Below are positions 44,192 through 52,798 of a stretch of DNA of 64,000 nucleotides, in pieces. Position numbers and translations under genes: made by a program. The stretch's first letter is position 1; every line of letters starts with the position of its first letter. The notes under the pieces were generated by a model. The model was not told the origin of the DNA and made no database searches. It was given only the letters and a program-made list of their open reading frames with translations. This stretch comes from an uncultured Phocaeicola sp. (lineage in GTDB: Bacteria > Bacteroidota > Bacteroidia > Bacteroidales > Bacteroidaceae), in the NCBI GenBank assembly GCA_944320135.1, contig CALUGI010000007.1, positions 33,776 through 97,775 of the forward strand. Direction: 5' to 3'.

Positions 44192-45268
44192 ATGAAAAAG
44201 ACAATCAAGACGTTATGCGCGGCGCTGCTGGCTTGCTTGTGCGGCGCAGAGGGCCTTCAGGCGCAAGGAAACCAACTGAAAACAAATAGCTTTATGGAAG
44301 AAAAATTAAATCTGGCTCAAGAGTGGGACAAGGTGTTCCCGAAGAGCGACAAAGTGGAGCATAGCAAAGTGACTTTCCACAACCGTTACGGCATTACTTT
44401 GGCTGCCGACCTGTATGTGCCGAAGAACGCGGAAGGAAAAATGGCGGCCATTGCCGTGAGCGGCCCGTTCGGTGCCGTGAAGGAGCAGGCGTCGGGGCTG
44501 TATGCCCAGACTTTGGCGGAACGCGGCTTCCTGACCATTGCGTTCGACCCTTCCTATACCGGCGAGAGCGGAGGGCAGCCCCGTTATGTAGCTTCGCCCG
44601 ACATCAATACGGAGGATTTCTGTGCGGCAGTGGACTACCTCTCCGCCCGTGAAGATGTCGACCCCGAACGAATCGGCATCCTCGGCATTTGCGGCTGGGG
44701 GGGCATGGCCGTCAATGCGGCGTCCGTTGACACCCGAATCAAGGCTACGGTGGCCTCCACGATGTACGACATGAGCCGCGTCACCGCCAACGGCTATTTC
44801 GATGCAGCCGACAATGCCGATGCGCGCCACGAACTCCGCAAACAGTTGAACGCCCAGCGCACGGAAGACTACAGAAACGGTTCGTATGCGCTTGCCGGAG
44901 GGCTTCCCGATGCGCTTCCTGCCGACGCTCCCCAGTTTCTGAAAGACTATTACGCCTATTACAAAACTCCGCGAGGCTATCACAAGCGTTCGCTCAACTC
45001 GAACGGCGGATGGAACAAGACTTCTTCGCTGTCGCTGCTCAACATGCCCATCCTCACGTACAGCGATGAAATCCGCAATGCCGTGTTGCTTGTCCACGGC
45101 GAGAAGGCCCATTCACGCTACTTCAGCGAAGATACGTTCAAGCGGCTGAAGGGCGGCAACAAGGAACTGCTCATCGTTCCGGGAGCGAGCCATACGGATT
45201 TGTATGACAATTTCGAGAAGATACCGTTCGACAGGATTGAGCAATTCTATCGGACTTGCCTGAAATGA
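44192..45268 (+). CDS. Secreted alpha/beta hydrolase with Cys in the nucleophile elbow
   Basis: A 358-residue protein with a signal peptide ending near LQAQG. Alpha/beta hydrolase landmarks are FGAVKEQASGLYAQTLAERGFLTIAFDPSYTGESGG, the elbow RIGILGICGWGGMAV, VLLVHGEKAHS with an acidic region, and catalytic His in PGASHTDLYD. The elbow has GICGWGG where related YcjY/esterase-type proteins have GICASGG, so the usual Ser is Trp and the only candidate nucleophile is Cys. This could be a dienelactone-hydrolase-like Cys enzyme or a non-classical member. Substrate unknown. The gene lies between the AraC gene and the beta-lactamase. Confidence 0.78.
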   Translation: MKKTIKTLCAALLACLCGAEGLQAQGNQLKTNSFMEEKLNLAQEWDKVFPKSDKVEHSKVTFHNRYGITLAADLYVPKNAEGKMAAIAVSGPFGAVKEQASGLYAQTLAERGFLTIAFDPSYTGESGGQPRYVASPDINTEDFCAAVDYLSAREDVDPERIGILGICGWGGMAVNAASVDTRIKATVASTMYDMSRVTANGYFDAADNADARHELRKQLNAQRTEDYRNGSYALAGGLPDALPADAPQFLKDYYAYYKTPRGYHKRSLNSNGGWNKTSSLSLLNMPILTYSDEIRNAVLLVHGEKAHSRYFSEDTFKRLKGGNKELLIVPGASHTDLYDNFEKIPFDRIEQFYRTCLK

Positions 45269-45345
45269 ATGATTCGCATGTTGTTTCAGACAAATCGGCG
45301 TGGAGGTGCATTCCTGCTGGTTTGTCTTTTTTCCGTTTGTGCAGG

Positions 45346-46230
45346 ATGAAAAAGATATTGGTGGTTTTATGTATGTTTGTATGCCCCCGTCTGTTTGCCG
45401 GAGGCGCGTTGGAAGAGAGTATCATGCGCGCGGTTGCAGGCAAGCGGGCGCAGGTGGGTGTGGCGGTTGTCGTGGACGGCAAAGACACGACGGTTGTCAA
45501 CAATGATGTCCGCTATCCTCTGATGAGCGTTTTCAAGTTCCATCAGGCGTTGGCCGTGGCGGATTTTTTAGACAAGAAGCGTCTGCCGCTTTCCGTCGAG
45601 TTGCCGATTGCAAAAGAGCAGTTGAAGCCGGACACTTACAGTCCGCTGCGCGACCGGTATCCGGAGGGCGTTTCTCTCCCGGTGGGCGAGCTTCTGACTT
45701 ACACCTTGCAGCTTAGCGACAACAATGCCTGCGACATTCTGTTTGACTATATCGGCGGTCCGCAGGCGGCAGACGGATATATCCGTTCGTTGGGCGTGGG
45801 AGAGTTTGCCATCAGTGCGACGGAGGCGGATATGCACCGCGACCTGGAGTTGTGTTATGCCAACTGGAGCAGCCCACTTTCCGCCGTCCGCCTTATAGAG
45901 ACATTCCTGACTCGCCGCCTTTTCAACGATACGTTGCAAAACTTCGTTCGGGAAACGATGGTTGCTTGTCGGACAGGCGGAGACAGGCTGGCGGAACCGT
46001 TGGAAGGCACTGGTGCCGTCATCGGGCACAAGACGGGCACGGGCGACCGGAACTCGCAGGGGAAACTGATAGGCATCAACGATGTCGGTTTCGTGTTTCT
46101 GCCCGGCGGACGGCGATACACGATAGCCGTGTTTGTAAAAGACTCTGAAGAAACGCCCGAACAGACGGCGCGCATCATCGCAGACATATCGGCCGTGGTG
46201 TATCGGCACGTCCGGGAAGGCGGCGAATGA
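45346..46230 (+). CDS. Class A (subclass A2) beta-lactamase
   Basis: A 294-residue periplasmic serine beta-lactamase with signal peptide MKKILVVLCMFVCPRLFAGG. Active-site motifs are SVFK (S61, K64; equivalent to Ser70-x-x-Lys73), SDN in LQLSDNNACD, the omega-loop Glu in SATEADMHRD, and KTG in GHKTGTGDRNSQG. The overall pattern (KFHQALAVAD, NDVGFVFLPGGRRYTIAVFVKDS, IADISAVVYRHV) matches the Bacteroidota CfxA/CblA/CepA group, which mainly hydrolyses cephalosporins. The frame extends to 45256 but ATG 45346 starts the signal peptide. Nothing mobile flanks it, so it is probably an intrinsic chromosomal gene. Confidence 0.92.
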   Translation: MKKILVVLCMFVCPRLFAGGALEESIMRAVAGKRAQVGVAVVVDGKDTTVVNNDVRYPLMSVFKFHQALAVADFLDKKRLPLSVELPIAKEQLKPDTYSPLRDRYPEGVSLPVGELLTYTLQLSDNNACDILFDYIGGPQAADGYIRSLGVGEFAISATEADMHRDLELCYANWSSPLSAVRLIETFLTRRLFNDTLQNFVRETMVACRTGGDRLAEPLEGTGAVIGHKTGTGDRNSQGKLIGINDVGFVFLPGGRRYTIAVFVKDSEETPEQTARIIADISAVVYRHVREGGE

Positions 46231-46242
46231 TTTGCAGAGAAT

Positions 46243-46884
46243 CTAATCCATTCTGACATATTCCATATATTCTTCGTAGCTGATAAACCGTCCTCCCATC
46301 GATTTGAGGTGGGGAGTCTCGAACTGGCAGTCGATGAGTGCTCCGCCTCTGTCTTCAAAGAAGCGGGCCAGAAAAATCAGTGCCAGCTTCGATGCGTTCG
46401 GAACGAGCGAGAACATGCTTTCTCCGAAGAAACACCGTCCGAGGGCCACCCCGTAAAGTCCGCCGGCCAGCGTGTCATTGTCCCATACTTCTACGCTGGC
46501 CGCAAATCCCTGTTCGTGAAGCCGGATGTAGGCTTCCGTCATTTCCTTGCCTAACCAAGCCCCTTCTTCGTTTTTACGCAGGTCTCCGCAATGCTTGATG
46601 ACCTTTTCAAATGCCCGGTTGACGGTGATTTTATACTTTTGCCTGTTCATCAGCGTGCGCATGGAGTGGGAAACATGTATTTCGTTAGGGAAAATGACGA
46701 AACGCTGCATCGGGCACCACCATTCGATGACCCCTTGTCGAAAAGCATACCACGGGAATATCCCGTTTGAATAGGCGAGCAGCAGGCGGTCGACCGACAA
46801 GTCTCCGCCTATAGCCAGCAGACCGTCGGGCTCTCCCAAGCGCGGGTTAGGGAATGCCAGCCTCTTTGTAAGTTGGAAAACCAT
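46243..46884 (-). CDS. aat: Leucyl/phenylalanyl-tRNA-protein transferase
   Basis: A 213-residue enzyme that attaches Leu or Phe from aminoacyl-tRNA to N-terminal Arg/Lys, making proteins substrates for ClpS-ClpAP. Signatures are FPNPRLGEPDGLLAIGGDLSVDRLLLAYSNGIFPWY, WWCPMQRFVIFP, EGAWLGKEMTEAYIRLHEQGFAASVEVWD and GGLYGVALGRCFFGESMFS. The end (HLKSMGGRFISYEEYM) is also conserved. ATG 46884, 10 nt after the clpA stop, gives the family length; the frame is open 12 codons further. The order clpS-clpA-aat fits one transcript. Confidence 0.95.
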   Translation of the reverse strand: MVFQLTKRLAFPNPRLGEPDGLLAIGGDLSVDRLLLAYSNGIFPWYAFRQGVIEWWCPMQRFVIFPNEIHVSHSMRTLMNRQKYKITVNRAFEKVIKHCGDLRKNEEGAWLGKEMTEAYIRLHEQGFAASVEVWDNDTLAGGLYGVALGRCFFGESMFSLVPNASKLALIFLARFFEDRGGALIDCQFETPHLKSMGGRFISYEEYMEYVRMD

Positions 46885-46894
46885 ATCGTTCGTT

Positions 46895-49129
46895 TCAAGC
46901 GTCAGCCAGATTGAACGCAAGGCGTTCGTTTTCCAATCGCACAGTTGCCTTCCCTCCGTTCTTCAGACATCCGAAAAGGATTTCCTGTGTCAGCAGCGGT
47001 TTCAGACAGCGGGTGATGATGCGATCCATTTCCCTCGCGCCATATTCGGGGACGAACCCTTTCTGCAGCAGCCAATCGTGTGCTTCCGGTGTCAGTTGGA
47101 GCGTGACGTGGCGGGCGGACAGCTTGTCGTTCAGTTCATTCAGCTTCTTGTCGAGGATAAGCGCCGCCATTTCCCGATTCATGTCGTTGAATACTACGGT
47201 GGCCGTGAGACGATTGATGAATTCGGGCTTGAACGTTTTTTTCACTTGCGACAGCATGGCTTCTCCTGCACTTACGCGGCTGTTGAAGCCTACTGCCGCT
47301 CGTGCATATTGTGCGCCCGCATTCGAAGTCATGATGAGGATGACATGACGGAAGTCCGACTTGCGTCCTTTATTGTCGGTCAGAACGCCGTAGTCCATCA
47401 CTTGGAGCAAGATGTTGAAGATGTCGGGATGAGCTTTTTCTATCTCGTCCAGCAAGAGCACGCAGTTGGGCGTTTTGCGGATGGCGTCGGTCAGCAGTCC
47501 TCCGTCGTCGTATCCCACATAGCCTGCGGGCGAGCCTATCAGTTTGGCTACGGTATGTTTTTCGGTGTATTCGCTCATGTCGAACCGCAGCAGCGCGATG
47601 CCGAGTTCTGCGGCGAGCACTTTGGCCACTTCGGTCTTTCCCACTCCGGTGGGTCCGACGAAGAACAAGTTTGCCAGCGGCTTGTTGTCGTCAAGCAGTC
47701 CCGCTTTTGCCATTTGGACGGCTTCCACCACTTGCGTTACAGCCTCGTCTTGTCCGAATATTTTGCGGCTGATCCGGTCGTGCAGTGTGCAGAGGGTGTC
47801 GTCTTCCTTCATTACGATTGAATCCGTCTTGCAGATGCGTGCCAGGATTTCCGCTATCAGACGTTTGTCCACCGTTTGTTTTTCTTCTGCCAGCGGATGT
47901 ATTTCCCGGTAAGCTCCGGCCTCGTCAATGAGGTCGATTGCCTTGTCGGGGAGGTATCTGTCGCGGATATATTTTGCGCTGGCTTTTACGGCGTATGGGA
48001 TGGCGTCGTCAGTGTAAGCCACCCGATGGAAATCTTCGTATTTCTGCTTGAGCCCTTCGATGATGCGGACGGCTTCTTCCTCGCTGGGTTCGAGGATGTC
48101 TATTTGCTGGAAGCGTCTTACCAATCCTTTGTTCTGCGAGAAGTACCGGTTGTAGTCGTCGTATGTGGTCGCTCCGATGAAGCGTATGTCTTCCCGTTCC
48201 AGATACGGTTTCAGCAGGTTCGACGCATCCATCGAGCTTTCTCCGTTGCTTCCCGCTCCCACGAGGTTGTGGATGTCGTCGATGTAGACGATGGATTGTC
48301 CGGTCTTGCATATTTCGTCTATGATGCCTTTCAGACGCTTTTCAAGCTCTCCCCTGAATTGGGTTCCGGCCAGCAGGCTTCCCAAGTCGAGTTCGTAGAT
48401 TTTGTTTCCTTTCAGCCGTTTGGGGACTTGGCCCGCTTCTATGCGTGCTGCCAGTCCGTAGGCGAGCGAAGTTTTCCCCACTCCCGGTTCGCCCACGTGC
48501 AGCGGGTTGTTCTTGTCTTTCCGGCAGAGCACTTGGATGGTGCGTTCCAGTTCCGCTTCCCTTCCGATGAGCGGGTTGTGGTCGGCCAAGCGTTCGTTCA
48601 GGCAGGTGACGAAGTTTTTCCATCCTGTTATCCTGGCATTGTCCGCATCTTTGGCGTTCATGTTTATCTGGTCGAACTGTGATTCCCGGTCGTATTCGGC
48701 AATCAGGTCGCTCATGAACTCCGGCATTTCGTCTTCCGCCACCTCTTTGAGAAGGTAGGCCGCGTGCGAGTCTTTCAGTTGCAGCATCGAGCGGATGAAG
48801 TGGGGCACGTCCACCTTTTGCGATTCGGAGTCGACTGCTATCCTGTATGCCCCTTCAATCATTTCTTTCAGCTGAAATGAGGGCGCCGGTTCGCATTCCA
48901 TGTCGGGCGGGAGCCGTTCCGTTTCTTCAAGCAGGTAGCGTCTGATGTCGTCGGACAGCTTTTCCGTATCGCAAAAGCAGCCGCACAACGCTTCTATGAA
49001 GGCTTTTTGCTTCATGCAGGCGTAAAGTATGTGTTCGGGCATGACAAATTCGTTGCGGAACGTTTTCGCCGCTTCCTCGGCCAACGTCCATGCTTCGTTG
49101 GCGCGGTTTGTCAGATATACAGGTTCCAT
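46895..49129 (-). CDS. clpA: ATP-dependent Clp protease ATP-binding subunit ClpA
   Basis: A 744-residue AAA+ unfoldase. The N-terminal ClpN domain (about 1-145) binds ClpS. D1 has Walker A GEPGVGKT and Walker B region IVYIDDIHNLVGAG. D2 has Walker A GPTGVGKTEV, Walker B VLLLDEIEKAHPDIFN and the ClpB-type C-terminal D2-small domain. There is no long coiled-coil middle domain, so it is ClpA rather than ClpB or ClpC. D1 Walker B reads DD instead of DE, a conservative change. It unfolds N-degron substrates for ClpP, which is not in this window. Confidence 0.95.
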   Translation of the reverse strand: MEPVYLTNRANEAWTLAEEAAKTFRNEFVMPEHILYACMKQKAFIEALCGCFCDTEKLSDDIRRYLLEETERLPPDMECEPAPSFQLKEMIEGAYRIAVDSESQKVDVPHFIRSMLQLKDSHAAYLLKEVAEDEMPEFMSDLIAEYDRESQFDQINMNAKDADNARITGWKNFVTCLNERLADHNPLIGREAELERTIQVLCRKDKNNPLHVGEPGVGKTSLAYGLAARIEAGQVPKRLKGNKIYELDLGSLLAGTQFRGELEKRLKGIIDEICKTGQSIVYIDDIHNLVGAGSNGESSMDASNLLKPYLEREDIRFIGATTYDDYNRYFSQNKGLVRRFQQIDILEPSEEEAVRIIEGLKQKYEDFHRVAYTDDAIPYAVKASAKYIRDRYLPDKAIDLIDEAGAYREIHPLAEEKQTVDKRLIAEILARICKTDSIVMKEDDTLCTLHDRISRKIFGQDEAVTQVVEAVQMAKAGLLDDNKPLANLFFVGPTGVGKTEVAKVLAAELGIALLRFDMSEYTEKHTVAKLIGSPAGYVGYDDGGLLTDAIRKTPNCVLLLDEIEKAHPDIFNILLQVMDYGVLTDNKGRKSDFRHVILIMTSNAGAQYARAAVGFNSRVSAGEAMLSQVKKTFKPEFINRLTATVVFNDMNREMAALILDKKLNELNDKLSARHVTLQLTPEAHDWLLQKGFVPEYGAREMDRIITRCLKPLLTQEILFGCLKNGGKATVRLENERLAFNLADA

Positions 49130-49245
49130 TGGTGGTTGTTCGTTGTTTGTTGGTGATGTCCGCCATAAGCCGGGGCCGTCCGGGAAAACTTCGCGGCGTT
49201 CCGGACCGAGAAGGCGGGCGTTTGCGTTGAATGTCGGGCGGGTTT

Positions 49246-49554
49246 TTATTCTTCTTCCGGTTCCACTGAAAAGCGGAGCGGAAAATCTTCGGCGCGGGCC
49301 ATGCTTGTGGCTTTTTCCGCCTTCGACAGCGCGATGTCGTAAGAGTAGACTCCCGCTGCGGCCGAGCCGCTTCTATGCACTTTCATCATCAGCGCTTCAG
49401 CTTCTTCTTCGTTTTTGAAAAACACTTCCTTGAGCACTCTCACCACGAACTCCATTGTCGTGAAGTCGTCGTTGTGGATGATGACTTTATAGCGTTTCGG
49501 CTCGTCTAATCTGATGCGTTCCTTGGATTTGTAAAACGTTTGTTGCTGTTCCAT
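49246..49554 (-). CDS. clpS: Clp adaptor protein ClpS
   Basis: A 102-residue adaptor that recognises N-degrons (Leu, Phe, Trp, Tyr) and hands them to ClpA. The N-degron pocket motif is KVIIHNDDFTTMEFVVRVLKEVF, with MMKVHRSGSAAAGVYSYDIALSKAEKA. The C-terminus is acidic (VEPEEE). ATG 49554 matches family length. The start follows the glycine-zipper lipoprotein stop by 11 nt, so they are probably co-transcribed. A 116-nt spacer to clpA is GC-rich and hairpin-prone. Confidence 0.95.
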   Translation of the reverse strand: MEQQQTFYKSKERIRLDEPKRYKVIIHNDDFTTMEFVVRVLKEVFFKNEEEAEALMMKVHRSGSAAAGVYSYDIALSKAEKATSMARAEDFPLRFSVEPEEE

Positions 49555-49565
49555 TTTTCGGTCGG

Positions 49566-50234
49566 TTATTTTTGTGTAGGCAGCGAAAATTCTTTCCATG
49601 CGTATTCCTGTCCGCAGGCGTCGGTGACGGACAGCCGGATTGTGACGTTGCCGCTTTTCAGCCGTTTCCCCGCGCTGATGGTGGCTGTGTACTTGATTCC
49701 GTTGTGCGGGAGAATCCTTTCTACCATGACGGGCGGAGATATTTGTATGTGCTTCATTCCGGTGGTTTCGGTGATGCTCGGCACCACGTTGTAGACGGGT
49801 TCGCTTCCTTCGTTCATGATTTCAAACACTACTTTGCTGTTTTCGTTCGCATCGATGACATGGTTCCGGTTGTCGTCGATGAAACGGATGTTGTGTATTT
49901 GCAGATTGTAGAACGCTTCTTGCCGGTTGTCTCTCGGCGGGGCGTATCCGGGAGCCGGTTCTTCCGCAAACGGTTCCGCTTCGCGTTGCCGGGGAGCGGT
50001 CATTGCGCCTCCTATGGCGGCTCCGGCCACTGTCCCTACAATGGTTCCGATGGCCGAGCCTCTGTAGCCTCCTCTCCATCCGTGGCGGCTGTCGCCTACA
50101 AGCCCTCCCAATGCGTTTCCTACAGTGCCTCCGATAGACGCGCCTCCGATGACGGCTCCCGTGTTTGTCGTGCCGCATCCGCCGGCTGCCAGCGACAGAA
50201 TCAGCAGCAATGCTAAAGATGGATTTGTTTTCAT
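49566..50234 (-). CDS. Glycine-zipper lipoprotein
   Basis: A 222-residue lipoprotein (MKTNPSLALLLILSLAAGGC). Residues about 25-90 hold a glycine-zipper membrane segment (GAVIGGASIGGTVGNALGGL and GSAIGTIVGTVAGAAIGGAM). After a Pro/Glu linker there is a C-terminal Ig-like domain with a calcium-loop-like DDNRNHVIDANE and NEGSEPVYNVVPSI. Similar proteins sit in the outer membrane or envelope. Function is unknown; the position immediately upstream of clpS suggests shared expression. ATG 50234 is chosen from the lipoprotein signal; the frame is open to 50330. Confidence 0.75.
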   Translation of the reverse strand: MKTNPSLALLLILSLAAGGCGTTNTGAVIGGASIGGTVGNALGGLVGDSRHGWRGGYRGSAIGTIVGTVAGAAIGGAMTAPRQREAEPFAEEPAPGYAPPRDNRQEAFYNLQIHNIRFIDDNRNHVIDANENSKVVFEIMNEGSEPVYNVVPSITETTGMKHIQISPPVMVERILPHNGIKYTATISAGKRLKSGNVTIRLSVTDACGQEYAWKEFSLPTQK

Positions 50235-50331
50235 GTGCGAATGAGTTTGTTGTGTCGGGACGAAGAAAGGGTGCGCCCGGACGACAGCCTTATAAGGCGG
50301 GTCTTGGCGCGCCCTTTTTTGTGCAGTCAAG

Positions 50332-51012
50332 TCAATTGTCGGTCTTGAGGAATCTCCATGTTCCTGCGCTCAGCGCACCGCCCAGCAGCGGAGCCGCGAT
50401 AAACAGCCACAACTGCTCCATAGCCTGTCCGCCTTCCATCAGCGCCGGGCCTATGCTCCGCGCCGGGTTGACGGAAGTGCCCGTGATAGGGATGCACACG
50501 ATGTGGATAAGTGCCAAAGTGAGGCCGATTGCCAGTCCGGCCAGATTGCCTGCTCCTTTCTTTTCGTCGGTGGAACCGAGCACTGCCAGCACGAAGATGA
50601 AAGTGAACGCTGTTTCGGCGATGAAGGCTTGTATCATGCAGTCCGGCTCGAATGTGTTCGATCCGGTAGCGGTCGGCCCGTCGTGCGTGCCGGTCGACAC
50701 CAAAAGGGAGAGTATCAGCGAACCTAAGATGGCGCCCACTGTCTGAAACAGCATGTACATCAGCGCGCGTTTGGGCTTCATCCCTCCGGAGAGCCACACC
50801 CCCAACGTGACGGCCGGGTTGATGTGGCAGCCTGAGATGTTTCCGATGGTGTATGCCATCGCTACTACCGACAATCCGAATGCCAATGCCACTCCGATTG
50901 TTCCTACTCCGGCTCCTACCGTATCGGCCGCTCCTCCGGCGAATACGGCGCTGCCGCATCCCATCAGTACAAGAATCATCGTACCGATGAGTTCCGCTAC
51001 ATACTTTTTCAT
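50332..51012 (-). CDS. aqpZ: Aquaporin (MIP family, AqpZ-like)
   Basis: A 226-residue, six-span channel. Both NPA half-helices are present: SGCHINPAVTLGVW and GTSVNPARSIGPAL. The selectivity-filter Arg follows the second NPA (NPAR), and residues around HIVCIPITGTSVNPARS fit water-specific AqpZ better than glycerol facilitators, which have Asp after the second NPA. It conducts water across the inner membrane. It lies about 97 nt upstream of the glycine-zipper lipoprotein on the same strand. Confidence 0.92.
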   Translation of the reverse strand: MKKYVAELIGTMILVLMGCGSAVFAGGAADTVGAGVGTIGVALAFGLSVVAMAYTIGNISGCHINPAVTLGVWLSGGMKPKRALMYMLFQTVGAILGSLILSLLVSTGTHDGPTATGSNTFEPDCMIQAFIAETAFTFIFVLAVLGSTDEKKGAGNLAGLAIGLTLALIHIVCIPITGTSVNPARSIGPALMEGGQAMEQLWLFIAAPLLGGALSAGTWRFLKTDN

Positions 51013-51280
51013 AATCTTTCAGTTTTGAAGGTTTGCATTCGTTTTTTTGCTGAAAAGCACTTCTAAAGTACGGCTTTTTGTGGAAAAAACAAATGTTTCG
51101 GCGGAAAAAATATGCTGTTTTTGTCGTTGGCCGGATTAATCGGCCTTTTCTTCCGCCGGACAGACTGCCGCGAGGCTTGTTCCGGCGTTCCTGCGGCCGG
51201 ATTCTGCGCCCGTGTCCGCCCCCAAGCTCCGGCATGTTCTGTTCCGAACGCGCCGTCAGGAAAACGGCGGGCGGCGGCTT

Positions 51281-52249
51281 TTATTCCGGAGTGATTTCGT
51301 TGGGCGAAGGGAGCTGCTTCCATCCCTCGCCGAACGTGTCGTATGCGTCTGTCACCACCACGAAGGCCCGTGGGTCTACTTGTTTGATTTTGAGCTTTAC
51401 GCCTGCCACCTCTTTGTAGCTGACCACGAGGAAAAGCATTTCTTTGTCGGCTCCCGAATAGAGTCCGCTGCTCTTGATGTATGTAGCGGTGCGGTCGAGG
51501 TCTTTAAGTATGTACTCGTTCAGTTCCGTCATCCGCTTGTCGCTGATGACGAATATCAGCTTGTCGTTCTTCTCTCCGTTGATGATGTATGCGATGACGC
51601 GCGAGATGATAAAAATGGAGATGAGCGAATAAAACGACAGATGCCATGAGGACTGCGCTCCATCGTCGGGCGTACCCACTCCGAAACCGATGACTGCCAG
51701 TCCGAAGCATACCACTGCGCCGTCGACGAACAGAATCGCGTGCGAAAACCGGACGTGGAAATATTTTTGGAGCAACATGCCTACGATGTCGCTTCCGCCG
51801 GTAGTGGCCTGGTTGCGCACCACGATGCCCGTGCCGATGCCGATAAGCGCCGAGCCGATGACGCACGTCAGCATCAAGTGGTCGGAGAGGTCGAGGTTTC
51901 CCCCTAACAGCCGTGCCGGGTCGAGGGCATGCAGGGCTTCTTTGTCGGGATATGCCAGCTTTGAAAGAAGGTTCATCAAAAGAGGTGTGGTCAATGCGGC
52001 GGCAATGGTTCGTCCGCCCAATTTGCTTCCTAACAGCGCCACCGAAAGAATGAGCAGGGGAATGTCGAACATATATCCGAAAGTACCCACCTGGACAGAG
52101 GGAAACAGGTTGTGCAGCACGATGCTCGCTCCGTACACTCCCCCCGGCACGATGTTGTAGGGGTTGATGAAAAACACGAATCCCGCAGCTAATATGAAAC
52201 ATCCCAGCAGGATGCCTCCCCACGACAAGACAGTTTGTTTCGTTTCCAT
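51281..52249 (-). CDS. YitT-family membrane protein (DUF161/DUF2179)
   Basis: A 322-residue protein. The N-terminal part has five or six spans (LLGCFILAAGFVFFINPYNIVPGGVYGASIVLHNLF, RNQATTGGSDIVGMLL). The soluble C-terminal DUF2179 domain (about 225-310) contains ILKDLDRTATYIKSSGLYSGADKEMLFLVVSYKEV. Related proteins are of uncertain function, possibly transport. ATG 52249 follows a -7 box by 27 nt; the frame is open to 52321. The spacer 51013-51280 contains only GC-rich intergenic sequence and the aquaporin upstream region. Confidence 0.88.
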   Translation of the reverse strand: METKQTVLSWGGILLGCFILAAGFVFFINPYNIVPGGVYGASIVLHNLFPSVQVGTFGYMFDIPLLILSVALLGSKLGGRTIAAALTTPLLMNLLSKLAYPDKEALHALDPARLLGGNLDLSDHLMLTCVIGSALIGIGTGIVVRNQATTGGSDIVGMLLQKYFHVRFSHAILFVDGAVVCFGLAVIGFGVGTPDDGAQSSWHLSFYSLISIFIISRVIAYIINGEKNDKLIFVISDKRMTELNEYILKDLDRTATYIKSSGLYSGADKEMLFLVVSYKEVAGVKLKIKQVDPRAFVVVTDAYDTFGEGWKQLPSPNEITPE

Positions 52250-52276
52250 AGGCTCTATTTTTATGCAGCGAATATA

Positions 52277-52284
52277 CAAAAATA
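52277..52284 (-). promoter_or_regulatory. -7 box of the YitT-family gene
   Basis: TATTTTTG on the minus strand, a full TAnnTTTG match, between the Hsp20 terminator and ATG 52249. No -33 TTTG at standard spacing. Confidence 0.5.
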
Positions 52285-52296
52285 TAAAGACATACA

Positions 52297-52331
52297 AAAG
52301 CCCTTCTTGCGTTTGGCGCAAAAAGGGCTTT
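52297..52331 (-). terminator. Terminator of the Hsp20 gene
   Basis: Arms 52297-52311 and 52317-52331 pair at 14 of 15 positions with a 5-nt loop. On the minus strand AAAGCCC opens the stem and GGGCTTTTG closes it with a short T-run. It lies 36 nt past the Hsp20 stop codon. Confidence 0.75.
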
Positions 52332-52366
52332 ATATGTCAAAGGAAAATCAATTGGCGGAAAGCCGG

Positions 52367-52798
52367 TTAATGGATTTCGATGACCCGATTGACTTTGGCC
52401 TTTTCTTCAGGAGTGCGTTTCGGAAGTTCGATGGTCAGCACGCCGTCGGAGACGTTGGCGTTGATCTTGTCTTTCTCCACATCTTCCGGAAGAACCAGTC
52501 TCTGTTCGAACTTGGAGTATGAGAACTCGCGGCGCAAGTATTTCTTGTTTTCCTTGTCTTCTGTCTCGTTCTTCTTCTCCATTGAAATGACCAGTTCATC
52601 GTTTTCGCTCAGATGGATGTTGAAGTCATCCTTGGTCATGCCCGGAGCAGCCACTTCCACCTTGTAGTCTTTGTCGCTTTCACTCACGTTGATTGCAGGA
52701 GCGGTGGCGTTTGCTTTGGTCATCCAGTCGTTGTCAAAGAAATCGTTGAAAATGCTCGGTAACCAGTTCTGATTGTAGTTTCTTCTTGTCGGCATCAT
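52367..52798 (-). CDS. Hsp20 / alpha-crystallin small heat-shock protein
   Basis: A 143-residue cytosolic chaperone that holds unfolding proteins. The alpha-crystallin domain (about 35-130) shows APAINVSESDKDYKVEVAAPGM, FNIHLSENDELVISMEKK, YLRREFSYSKFEQRLVLPEDV and the conserved A-x-x-x-D-G-V-L motif in ANVSDGVLTIELPK. The C-terminal I-x-I is VIEIH. Starts MMPT with a GGAG ribosome-binding site at 52808-52811. It is a single-gene unit. Confidence 0.95.
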   Translation of the reverse strand: MMPTRRNYNQNWLPSIFNDFFDNDWMTKANATAPAINVSESDKDYKVEVAAPGMTKDDFNIHLSENDELVISMEKKNETEDKENKKYLRREFSYSKFEQRLVLPEDVEKDKINANVSDGVLTIELPKRTPEEKAKVNRVIEIH

